NCBI RefSeq assembly: GCF_002150685.1
Contig: NZ_MSSW01000032.1
Coordinates: 1 to 64,000 of the forward strand
Reading direction: 5' to 3'
Length of the DNA: 64,000 nucleotides
DNA from: Algoriphagus antarcticus
GTDB taxonomy: Bacteria > Bacteroidota > Bacteroidia > Cytophagales > Cyclobacteriaceae
Below the pieces are notes generated by a model. That model did not search any database. It had not been told where the DNA came from and saw nothing but the letters and a program-made list of their open reading frames with translations. Below are positions 51,614 to 59,681 of this stretch, piece after piece. The stretch's first letter is position 1. The number at the start of each line of letters is the position of its first letter. Both the position numbers and the translations under genes were made by a program.

Positions 51614-52749
51614 TTATGTACCAATTGAAGTTTATAAAAAGTAAGATAATCCTGTTCTTCGCCTATGTATTCATCATTTCTGAGTGCGTAAAAGGGTTTT
51701 GAGATTGATTCTATATTCAGGATATGACTAATGCGGTTAGGGATGACGATCTCGTTTGACCAGACAGAATCAGTGTTCATTATTTTGATAATTCTCCGCT
51801 GATGCTCAGGATATAATGGGAAGTTTTCGGGTTTTTTTAATTCGTATTGAGCAAAAATATCTTCTTCAATGCCTTCCGTATAGATTACAGCAAAGCCATC
51901 TTCGCAAGGGTAAAAGCTATCTATACGACCATCTATCATTTTAACCCCAGAAACGGATTCATTTTCTTTAGAATGCTCACCGTTATCCAAAAACTTACTA
52001 GGATTGAATTCAAGCGTTTTCACATATGCCCCATTTTTAGATAGATCATAACTGTAGATTTTTGGTTCCTTGGTTAAGGTTAAATAGAGGTTGTCACCAA
52101 CTATACCAAAAATGACTCTAGCGCGCTCATAATACTTGTCTGATGCATAGCGGGAGGTGGGGGCAATACGTATAATTGGCTCTGCCTCTCCTGTTTTGAG
52201 GTTGACCTTTTCCAATAAATAGTTGTCTCTGAAAAAGAAAGGGTCATAAGGATTTACTCCATCTCTGCCTGGATACCACAGAATCAAGTCGTCTTTATAC
52301 AGTTCTAATGTGCGGGCAAAACTTGAACCATCATGTGACTCTGTTGGAAAGGGTAGCGTTATCTCACGTTTTAAAGTTAGGTCTGAGTTGAATTCGTACA
52401 GCCAACTCATAAAACTCATCCCGAATAGCTTGCCAGAATCTGAGTACCGTTGGCTTGTAGGATAAAGTACTGCCCCGGGACCTTCCTTAGGATAAGTATG
52501 CTGATTTAAGATTTTTCCAGTTTTATCGAATTCAATTAGTCCATTTGTCTTGAAATCAAAAATTACACCTTTACCATTCCTGAATTCACCTCCATTTACA
52601 CTTCCCAAATAATCCACCTGAATAGAGTCAACGATTTGAAGTTCCCATTCATTGGAGCCTGCTGATACTTCTTCTTTGGTGTTTTCCGAAGATGAGCAGG
52701 CAAAAAAGCTCGCAATTGCCCCCACGGCTAAAAATTGGATGTATTTCAT
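51610..52749 (-). CDS. Beta-propeller-like lipoprotein, array member 2
   Basis: A 379-residue paralogue of the neighbouring lipoproteins, with lipobox SFFAC and a mature start VDSIQVDYLGSVNGGEF. The final segment is YKLQLVHK. It shares the strand pattern and the conserved opening of the other members but only about a quarter of the other residues by eye. It overlaps members 1 and 3 by 4 bases each, so all are one transcript with coupled translation. Confidence 0.75.
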   Translation of the reverse strand: MKYIQFLAVGAIASFFACSSSENTKEEVSAGSNEWELQIVDSIQVDYLGSVNGGEFRNGKGVIFDFKTNGLIEFDKTGKILNQHTYPKEGPGAVLYPTSQRYSDSGKLFGMSFMSWLYEFNSDLTLKREITLPFPTESHDGSSFARTLELYKDDLILWYPGRDGVNPYDPFFFRDNYLLEKVNLKTGEAEPIIRIAPTSRYASDKYYERARVIFGIVGDNLYLTLTKEPKIYSYDLSKNGAYVKTLEFNPSKFLDNGEHSKENESVSGVKMIDGRIDSFYPCEDGFAVIYTEGIEEDIFAQYELKKPENFPLYPEHQRRIIKIMNTDSVWSNEIVIPNRISHILNIESISKPFYALRNDEYIGEEQDYLTFYKLQLVHK

Positions 52750-53933
52750 TTCTCAATCAATTTCACTTTATAAATCCTCAAAAAATCCTCCTCCTCTTCC
52801 ACACTTCTGTTTTTCTGCATCCATAAATATCCTCCTCCGGAAGCAAAAGACTCCAGATCAGCATTTTCGGGAAGTGACAGATTTCCCAAGAAGGTCAAGC
52901 TATCCAGATCAAAAACCAACATCCCTCTTGATACTTGGCTATCCAATTTGACATATAATTCCTCCGCTTCTTCCATTTTGTTCTCATCGTAAAGCTTCGA
53001 GAGCGCCTCATTGTCTTCTGTGGAGATTCCTCCATAATAATTGAGAATCAGTTTGTCTCCTAAAACATGAATGTTTTGGATGGAAGAAGTGCTGCCATTG
53101 AGCATAACGGTGCCTTCTGCAAACTCAGCTCTGGATGTGCCTTCAATCCCTGCAAAACCAGGAATAGTAAGGTTGATAAGGGTATCTAAGGTTGCTCCTT
53201 CAGGACTCAAACTGTACCGATACAGGGTAGGCTCGCCTGCCAGCGCGAGGTAAAGTTTGTCGTCATTTGCTTCCAAGGCTGGCCAAAAATCACTTTCATA
53301 ATAACCCATTCCATCCAAAAAGCGACTATTTTGCTCAAAAGGAATGATTTCGATGGAACTTTCCTGTTCTATATCCACAAGCTCCAAATGCTTAAAAGTA
53401 TCATAGTATTTCTGTTCACCGGGATAGGTGTCTCTTGAGCGCAGGGATCGCGTCACCAAGTAGGTTTGGCCATTCAGAGCAATTGTTTCCACAGATTTGC
53501 CTGGGAAAGCCATAAAACCACCTCCACCAAGAGACTCAGGGTGGTTGATTTTTTTGATCATATTTCCAGCCTTATCGTAAAGGAAGATTCCAGCCATACC
53601 TACAATCGCTAATTGATCTTCACCCACAAATCCAGGTGCTTCCACCATAAATTCGTAGGAATCTGGCGTATCCTCGCTTTTGTTGAATTGACTCTGAACT
53701 TTTCCATCCTTATCAGTGAGTATAATATCTCCCGAAGCGAAATCATAGAATAAAAATGAATCTCCCGACTCACTCACGGACGTGATCAAAGGATCTCCAA
53801 GCATCTGCAAGTCCAGAGAGTCTAAGATTTCCAGATGGAGTGCCGGTATTTTTGAATCAGTGGATTTTTCAGGCGCTGAACAACCAAAACCCGCAAAAAT
53901 CAAAGCGAAACAGAGTGGAAGGTATTTTTTCAT
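52746..53933 (-). CDS. Beta-propeller-like lipoprotein, array member 1
   Basis: A 395-residue lipoprotein (lipobox GFGC, Cys18) starting the array. The opening LEILDSLDLQMLGDPLITSV, the internal repeated strands and the end YKVKLIEK match the other three members. It begins just downstream of the terminator of the GMC operon. Promoter elements were looked for and no clear pair was found. Confidence 0.75.
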   Translation of the reverse strand: MKKYLPLCFALIFAGFGCSAPEKSTDSKIPALHLEILDSLDLQMLGDPLITSVSESGDSFLFYDFASGDIILTDKDGKVQSQFNKSEDTPDSYEFMVEAPGFVGEDQLAIVGMAGIFLYDKAGNMIKKINHPESLGGGGFMAFPGKSVETIALNGQTYLVTRSLRSRDTYPGEQKYYDTFKHLELVDIEQESSIEIIPFEQNSRFLDGMGYYESDFWPALEANDDKLYLALAGEPTLYRYSLSPEGATLDTLINLTIPGFAGIEGTSRAEFAEGTVMLNGSTSSIQNIHVLGDKLILNYYGGISTEDNEALSKLYDENKMEEAEELYVKLDSQVSRGMLVFDLDSLTFLGNLSLPENADLESFASGGGYLWMQKNRSVEEEEDFLRIYKVKLIEK

Positions 53934-54011
53934 GGATGCGATTTTCTATCAAGATAAAAAAAACCTATCAAGAATGCGGCTGCGCCACTCTTTAAAAACT
54001 AAAATTTTGTT

Positions 54012-54050
54012 AAAAAAAAGCACCTCCAAAAATAATTATTGAAGGTGCTT
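54012..54050 (-). terminator. Terminator of the GMC oxidoreductase operon
   Basis: An 8-bp stem with flanking bases (54019-54026 with 54043-54050) and eight T residues on the minus strand. Confidence 0.8.
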
Positions 54051-54071
54051 ATGGTCTGGAGATTGGTAGAG

Positions 54072-54776
54072 TTAAGTCAGATTTCCGTCTGCATCCCATT
54101 CGGCTACCCGGCCCCGATCTTCAGGCTTGAGATATACCGGCAGATATTTTTTTTCCAGCTGGAATCCATGCTTATCCATCACTTCCTGAGGAACTCCATC
54201 CCAAGCATTTGGGGTGTTGCCTACATAGCCCATGTATTTCCAGCCGGCTTCCGTAGAGAAATAACCTGAGCAGGTTAGATTTCTGAGCGCGTTGAACCAG
54301 CGAACGCCACCTTCATAATCAGGTTTTGCAGTGTCTGGCCAAGCTACCTCATCCACAATCCCCATCACTTCTGATTCACTTAGTTCATTGAATGCTTTGC
54401 CAAATTTCTCGTCTGCCTCGTAATCCAGCCACATCAGTCCACCACGCATACGGGTTTGATTTCCCGGCTGATCTTTCATCATAAACTCCATGAAATCCAC
54501 CACGCCGATTTCAGACGCAGCAGGTGATTCATCGTCTTTTGGCATAATGATATCCACCAATGTGCTTAGCTTTTTTCGCTCTGTATCAGTGAAAAAGGTT
54601 TCAGAAAACAATTCTTTGTCACGTTGGATTTCTTCGTCAGTTCTACCGCCAATTGTGCCGCCGGATAACAGTGCATTTTCTGGTGAAGCCTGCTCTTCAG
54701 GTGAACACCCGGTAAGTATTAATCCCGTACTGAATGTGCCGGTAAAGAGTAATTTGAGGTTTTCTCTTCTGTTCAT
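54072..54776 (-). CDS. Gluconate 2-dehydrogenase subunit 3-like protein, Tat lipoprotein
   Basis: A 234-residue protein. The N terminus MNRRENLKLLFTGTFSTG has a twin-arginine pair followed by a lipobox (LTGC), so it is probably exported folded by Tat and lipid-anchored. The body matches the small subunit of GMC dehydrogenases: ERKKLSTLVDIIMPKDDES and LTCSGYFSTEAGWKYMGY. It follows the GMC gene by 3 bases. It probably carries the large subunit through Tat and supports electron transfer; both are from family knowledge. Confidence 0.88.
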   Translation of the reverse strand: MNRRENLKLLFTGTFSTGLILTGCSPEEQASPENALLSGGTIGGRTDEEIQRDKELFSETFFTDTERKKLSTLVDIIMPKDDESPAASEIGVVDFMEFMMKDQPGNQTRMRGGLMWLDYEADEKFGKAFNELSESEVMGIVDEVAWPDTAKPDYEGGVRWFNALRNLTCSGYFSTEAGWKYMGYVGNTPNAWDGVPQEVMDKHGFQLEKKYLPVYLKPEDRGRVAEWDADGNLT

Positions 54777-54779
54777 GGC

Positions 54780-56522
54780 TTAAATGTTTTTCTTTTTGAG
54801 TTCTGAGACGATGAAATCTGAAGTTCTCCAACTCAAGGCTAAGATTGTCCAGGTCGGGTTTTTATCCGCTTGGGACACAAATGATCCTGCATCCACCACA
54901 AATAGGTTTTTGCAGTCATGCGCTTGGGAATTGGAATTGAGCACCGAGGTTTTTGGGTCGTTGCCCATTCTGGCCGTCCCAACTTCGTGAATGATTCTTC
55001 CGGGAGCGGCAAGTCCATAGAGCGAATCGGCTCCAGGTTTGGTTCCTAATAATTGTGCTCCGGATCCGGTCAGGATTTCTTCAAAAGTGTCCTGCATGTG
55101 CTTGGCTTGGTTGATTTCCTGATCCGTCCATTTGTAATTGAATCGAAGAACAGGAATACCAAATTTGTCTACGACAGCAGGATCAATTTCGCAATAGTTG
55201 TCAAATCTTGGTACGCTTTCTCCCCGACCAGACATACCCACAGTGGAGCCATAGATTTGGCGAATGTCCTTTTTCAATCCTTGACCATAGCCACCATTCG
55301 GACTTGGTTTGCCAAATTCATCCGTGATGTATTTTCTCATGGACTCCATATTACCGCCAGCGCCATAGCCAGGCTGGCCCATGCCCCCACCATATTCTAT
55401 GTGATAGCCTCTCGCAAAATCAAGTTTCTTATTATCCAGCCACCAAGGCGTGTACATGTGCATTCCACCTGTGCCGTCTTCATTGTAGCGCTCGCGTCCC
55501 ATCATGTCTGGGATGATTCCTGATCTGCTTGCTCCTGTAGAATCATGCAGGAAATGCCCCAATACACCTGAGCTATTGCCGATTCCGTTTGGATGTGTCT
55601 TTGACTTGGAGTTCAGCATGATCCGTGAAGTCTCACAGGCTGATGCACCAAGTACGACTACGCTGGACTGCAGTTTGTATTCCTTCATGTCTTTTACATT
55701 GACAAAAGAAACACCTGTTGCTTTGCCAGAATCATCCGTGGTGACTTTTCTAACCATACTGTGGGTGAAAAGATCTACTTTTCCCTGCTTCATGGCTGGA
55801 TGGACAAGACATGTTCCAGCCGAGAAATCCGCGTAAACCTGACATGCTCTGTTGCATTGACGGCAGAAAAAACAAACCCCACGATCTTTATTGATTGGCC
55901 TCGTGAGTATGGAAAGCCTAGACGGAATCATTGGGATGCTGGCGCTGGTAGCTCCTTTTTTCAGGTATAGTTCGTGAAGTCTAGGTTTGGGAGGAGGGAG
56001 GAAAAAACCATCAGGTTCATTGTAAATTCCTTCTTTGGAGCCGTAAACACCGATCAATTTATCTACTTTATCATAGTATGGCTTGACATCGTCATAGCCA
56101 ATTGGCCAGTCGTCTCCCAAACCGTCTATGCTTGCTCTCTTAAAATCATTGGGGCCAAAGCGAAGAGAAATTCTTCCCCAGTGATTGGTTCTGCCGCCGA
56201 CCATTCTGGATCGGAACCAGTCGAACTCGGAGCCGTCCTTTCGTGTATACGGTTCTCCTTCGATTTCCCAGCCACCAATTGCTGCGTCAAAATCTCCAAA
56301 AGGACGGATTTGAGTTCCAGCTCCTCTTCGTGGAGATTCCCAAGGTGGCCTGAGTTGGGTGCGATCGGCTTCTTTGGCAGGGTCAAAATCCCCGCCAGCT
56401 TCTACTATTGCAACTGAGAGTCCGGCCTCTGAAAGGATTTTGGAGGCCATTCCGCCGCCTGCTCCAGATCCTACAATTATAACATCGTAAGAATCTCCGG
56501 AAGATTTAATTTGAAAGCTCAT
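54780..56522 (-). CDS. GMC family oxidoreductase, large subunit
   Basis: A 580-residue FAD enzyme. The FAD-binding site is VIIVGSGAGGGMASKILSEA at about 15-34, GRTNHWGRI follows, and a Cys cluster CFFCRQCNRACQ lies at about 215-226. The C-terminal active-site region has GTARMGNDPKTSV and FVVDAGSFVSQADKNPTWTI. It has no signal peptide, so it probably rides through Tat with the small subunit. It oxidises a sugar or alcohol in the periplasm. The substrate is unknown and no cytochrome subunit is beside it. Confidence 0.92.
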   Translation of the reverse strand: MSFQIKSSGDSYDVIIVGSGAGGGMASKILSEAGLSVAIVEAGGDFDPAKEADRTQLRPPWESPRRGAGTQIRPFGDFDAAIGGWEIEGEPYTRKDGSEFDWFRSRMVGGRTNHWGRISLRFGPNDFKRASIDGLGDDWPIGYDDVKPYYDKVDKLIGVYGSKEGIYNEPDGFFLPPPKPRLHELYLKKGATSASIPMIPSRLSILTRPINKDRGVCFFCRQCNRACQVYADFSAGTCLVHPAMKQGKVDLFTHSMVRKVTTDDSGKATGVSFVNVKDMKEYKLQSSVVVLGASACETSRIMLNSKSKTHPNGIGNSSGVLGHFLHDSTGASRSGIIPDMMGRERYNEDGTGGMHMYTPWWLDNKKLDFARGYHIEYGGGMGQPGYGAGGNMESMRKYITDEFGKPSPNGGYGQGLKKDIRQIYGSTVGMSGRGESVPRFDNYCEIDPAVVDKFGIPVLRFNYKWTDQEINQAKHMQDTFEEILTGSGAQLLGTKPGADSLYGLAAPGRIIHEVGTARMGNDPKTSVLNSNSQAHDCKNLFVVDAGSFVSQADKNPTWTILALSWRTSDFIVSELKKKNI

Positions 56523-56640
56523 TTATAAAAAGATTTAAGAACTCTTTAAGATAGCTTAAAAAAATTATCAAGGAAATAAATAGGATATTGAGGCAAGTAG
56601 AAATGAATGTTAAGCTGTAAAAATGATATAGAAAGTTCGA

Positions 56641-57020
56641 TTACTCAAGATCCATTAGTAGCGTATTCGCTAATTTGAGTTTATTAAAACCTTTATCTGA
56701 TGATACCAGCGGTATATTTAAAAAAAACTGAAGTAGCTGCAACAAAGGAGTCAGGTAATTTCAACTTAGTGCTTCTTCTGATTTCAATAGCTGGTTTTTT
56801 GATTTCATGATTAAATTAAATGATACGGTAATTATCAATCAATTCTTTAATTAGAGTTTCCTCTGGAAGATTATTGGTAGGAAAAACTAAAAGCTCAAGT
56901 TCAGTAATGAAGGAGATGAATAACTCTTTGTCTCTTAAAATTCTACTTCAGTAGATTCACCCTCAATGGTAGCAGTATTGAGATGGAACCAGTATAAAAT
57001 TTGGCAAAACTAGATTTTTC
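56641..57020 (-). pseudogene. Decayed PIN-domain (VapC-like) toxin
   Basis: Read on the minus strand in three frames, this region gives ILYWFHLNTATIEGESTEVE, then LRDKELFISFITELELL, EETLIKELIDNYRII, and after an in-frame TAA near 56818 KPAIEIRRSTKLKLPDSFVA, and finally NIPLVSSDKGFNKLKLANTL. These are the PIN motifs FITELELL, RRxxKLKLPDA and PLVSSDKGF in order. Lesions: a lost start and DTN motif, a frameshift near 56938, the stop at 56818 and a frameshift at an A8 run (56720-56727). Upstream there is only a trace of an antitoxin end (YKGGFEIL). Confidence 0.8.
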
Positions 57021-57119
57021 TATAAAATTTCAAAACCCCCCTTATAGATAGTTCCGAAGAAGCCAAACCATTTATAACCCTTTGCGCAATGCAGGGAAGA
57101 GAACAAATCGCGGCCGTAT

Positions 57120-57163
57120 AGCCCTGAAAGGGTGAAATTGTGAAGTTTCGCCCTTTCAGGGCT
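57120..57163. repeat. Hairpin repeat of intergenic type
   Basis: An 18-base arm beginning AGCCCTGAAAGGG (57120-57137) pairs with 57146-57163 with one wobble, flanked by T residues. Elements of this style occur between genes in many Bacteroidota. A single copy is in the window. Confidence 0.6.
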
Positions 57164-57326
57164 TCTTTTTTGTTTTATTTGCTTTACCCCCGGATCTGCC
57201 GAGGGTTATGAATTGTTTCAATCCTTCGGATCTATTTTGGACTGAAATAAAAGCATGCGGCTAGATATACTTAGAAAATTAGGCAACTGGTGTAATTGCG
57301 GCCATACATAATGTAGAAAATTCCAA

Positions 57327-58016
57327 TTACATCTTATTCTCGATATAAGGCCATATCGTCTCAAATACAATCTGATGCCCTTCTTCGGTAGGGTGAATGC
57401 CGTCAGGGAGATTTAGCTCAGGAATTCCGCCTACATTTTCCAGGAGAAAAGGAATCAGAGTCACGTCTTTCTCTTCTGCGACAGCAGGATACATGGCAGT
57501 AAATTCACTTGCATATTCCTGTCCCATATTAGGAGGAATCTGCATTCCTGCCAAAATAATTTTGGTGTCCGGGTATTTTGATCTGACCTTTTCTATGATT
57601 TTGATCAAGTTGCTTTTAGTCTCAGTAAGGTTGATTCCACGCAAGCCGTCATTTCCTCCAAGTTCCAGCACAAATACGTCTGGCTTATCTTCCAGAAACC
57701 AATCCAATCGGCTTAGTCCACCTGCAGTAGTTTCGCCTGATAGCCCGCCATTGATCACTTTGTAATTCATTCCAAGGCTGTCAATTCGTTGTTGAGTCAA
57801 GCCTGCAAAACCATCTTCTGGATCGATTCCGTATGCTGCCGTCAAACTATTTCCATAAAAAAGAATGATTTTCTCATCAGATTTCGATTCAGGAGTTTTT
57901 GCTGAAATGGCTTCAGCCTGGGTAGTTTCGACTTTTTTCTCTGAGCATGAAACCAATGCCAACCCAAAAAAGAGTACGAATACTGAAGAGAAAAAACGGT
58001 TTGGGTTGAAGTGCAT
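57327..58016 (-). CDS. TesA-like arylesterase lipoprotein (SGNH hydrolase)
   Basis: A 229-residue lipoprotein (lipobox ALVSC, about Cys19) of the SGNH fold: nucleophile in FYGNSLTAAYG (Asn in place of Asp in GDSL), GGLSGETTAGGLSR, GGNDGLRG and the Asp-His pair DGIHPTEEGH. I chose the ATG at 58016 because an in-frame run to 58145 adds no family residues and would place the lipobox too far in. It hydrolyses esters or thioesters of lipids. Its place opposite ybbAP-like genes echoes the E. coli tesA-ybbAP order. Confidence 0.87.
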   Translation of the reverse strand: MHFNPNRFFSSVFVLFFGLALVSCSEKKVETTQAEAISAKTPESKSDEKIILFYGNSLTAAYGIDPEDGFAGLTQQRIDSLGMNYKVINGGLSGETTAGGLSRLDWFLEDKPDVFVLELGGNDGLRGINLTETKSNLIKIIEKVRSKYPDTKIILAGMQIPPNMGQEYASEFTAMYPAVAEEKDVTLIPFLLENVGGIPELNLPDGIHPTEEGHQIVFETIWPYIENKM

Positions 58017-58093
58017 AGTGATCGCAAGGGTGAAAGGTAAAACTATATACCCAAAAGGATTTTCTGGGTAAAAGGTTCGGTAATAATACAGTT

Positions 58094-58360
58094 TTACAAA
58101 GGATAGCTTAAAATCACCAAAGCAATGACAGAAAGCATAACACATAATCCTTGAAAATATGCATTTCTAAATTTCACCGATCCAATAAGAAAAATCGCGG
58201 TCCCGGCACAGGTTGCCAAGGTGAAAGAAGCCGTGGATTGCTGTGATCCTACCATGAGCAACTTGTCTAATTCATAAATCAGAAATAACCCAAAGAATGA
58301 AAGGAAGCAGAGATTCAAGGGTAATAGATAATGTTCCGTAAGCTGTTTATGCTTTTTCAT
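58094..58360 (-). CDS. Small membrane protein of the iron-uptake operon
   Basis: An 88-residue protein with three hydrophobic segments (about 12-30, 44-60 and 68-85) and no motif I recognise. The ATG at 58360 overlaps the PepSY gene by 14 bases, so it is translationally coupled. A longer frame to 58426 lies inside the PepSY gene. Its place at the end of the operon suggests a role in siderophore handling, without direct evidence. Confidence 0.7.
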   Translation of the reverse strand: MKKHKQLTEHYLLPLNLCFLSFFGLFLIYELDKLLMVGSQQSTASFTLATCAGTAIFLIGSVKFRNAYFQGLCVMLSVIALVILSYPL

Positions 58361-59672
58361 GAATCGTTTCCTTTGTGGATTTTTCCTTTTTCCAAAAGCG
58401 AAATAACTGATAGCTGATAAATGCAAGTAAGAAAATATAAACTGCCGGAGTCACCAACATGGTGGCATAAGCATATCCTATAAATACCGAGATCAGGGCC
58501 AAACCAATAATAAGAGCAATTGTAGAGATGGAATAAATGAAGATTGTCTTTTTAACTTGATCTTTTTCTTCTGCCGTTTTTTTCTTCCGGATCAAATAGA
58601 TGAAAAATCCAGTGATCGAAAGTACACCAGACGTAATGGCGAGTAAAGCATAGGCGATTTTCAGGAATATCCCGCCAAATCTACCAAAGTGCAATCCCTC
58701 CTGCATATAATAGAACTTATCAGAAAATTCTTGTTGGCGTATGTCATAGACGTCCAGAACTTCTAAGGAGGTTTTATCCAATACTACTTTGGAAATATGC
58801 GGCTCGAAAGGTAAATGACTTACATCACCTTTTATCTCAATGGTATTTGTGCCATTTTTTGAGGGAATGACTTGAGTAGGAGTGAACTGAGGGATTTGCG
58901 ATTTGGCCACTTCTATGGCCATCCAGTAATCATATTCTTGATTAATGTCGGTTTCAGGACTTGAGATTTTCGCTGCTCTCAGGAAAGTATTGGGAGCTTT
59001 AATATCAAAAGCTTTGATCAAAATTGGTTGAAGGCCAAGCCAAGCCCCAGTTCCTGCGATCATTAGATTGAAAAGCAGGGCCGCCATTCCCACCATTTTG
59101 TGCCAATCGGCCATCAGGATTCTGAGATTCTTTTGTCTGATTGCGCCGAAGAGCTGGTTTTTCATGAATTGCCCATAGATAAGCAATCCCGTAATGCACA
59201 GAATAAATAGCCCAACACCTGCCAACCCCACGATCTGTCTGCCCCACCAGCCATCCATCAGGCGAACATGAATTTGGCGGAGATAATTGGAGAGGCTGTT
59301 TGTGTGAGATTTCTGTCCGAGGATTGCTCCTGTGTATGGATTGATGAACACTTGAATTCGCTCGGAGTCTTTTGCATCAGCTTCGAAGAAAATGTCCAAT
59401 ATAAGGGGATCACTGGCTTTTGCTGGCGGCATAGCGCCAAGAATTCTAAAATCCGGATTATCCAATTGAACTTGGGAGATCACCTTATTCATCGGCGTGT
59501 AGGTGTCTCCGATTTCTGTCACTTCATACTTGCGCTCTAGAAAGGCATCGATCTCAGGGATGAAAACGGCCACAGCGCCAGTTAAACTGAGCGCTGCAAT
59601 GACGATTCCCACGTAAAGACCGATCCATTGGTGGATCTTCCAAAGTAAGTTTTTAGATTTTTTCGCCGCCAC
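58347..59672 (-). CDS. PepSY-associated membrane protein, iron-reductase-like
   Basis: A 441-residue inner-membrane protein with about four helices, beginning KIHQWIGLYVGIVIAALSLT (about 12-31) and HxxH-type pairs typical of PepSY-TM proteins (LHFGRFGG at about 330). Members reduce ferric siderophores or assist their release at the inner membrane. It probably starts at GTG 59672, 9 bases after the TonB receptor gene stop; no ATG is available nearer. It forms one operon with the receptor and the small membrane protein. Confidence 0.87.
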   Translation of the reverse strand: MAAKKSKNLLWKIHQWIGLYVGIVIAALSLTGAVAVFIPEIDAFLERKYEVTEIGDTYTPMNKVISQVQLDNPDFRILGAMPPAKASDPLILDIFFEADAKDSERIQVFINPYTGAILGQKSHTNSLSNYLRQIHVRLMDGWWGRQIVGLAGVGLFILCITGLLIYGQFMKNQLFGAIRQKNLRILMADWHKMVGMAALLFNLMIAGTGAWLGLQPILIKAFDIKAPNTFLRAAKISSPETDINQEYDYWMAIEVAKSQIPQFTPTQVIPSKNGTNTIEIKGDVSHLPFEPHISKVVLDKTSLEVLDVYDIRQQEFSDKFYYMQEGLHFGRFGGIFLKIAYALLAITSGVLSITGFFIYLIRKKKTAEEKDQVKKTIFIYSISTIALIIGLALISVFIGYAYATMLVTPAVYIFLLAFISYQLFRFWKKEKSTKETIHEKA

Positions 59673-59681
59673 TTTTCTGGA

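Larger units (their letters stand above)
56523..57326. other. Spacer upstream of the GMC operon
   Basis: Apart from the decayed PIN toxin (56641-57020) and the hairpin repeat (57120-57163), this 804-base region holds only AT-rich leader. A reading frame of 36 residues at 56700-56810 is a shadow of the toxin remnant on the other strand. Confidence 0.55.

Noticed and set aside
55053-55523. A 156-codon + strand frame inside the GMC gene
   Set aside because: It is antisense to a well-defined FAD enzyme and is a codon-usage shadow.
56700-56810. A 36-residue + strand frame with a hydrophobic end
   Set aside because: It is antisense to the decayed PIN toxin on the minus strand, whose motifs explain the sequence better.
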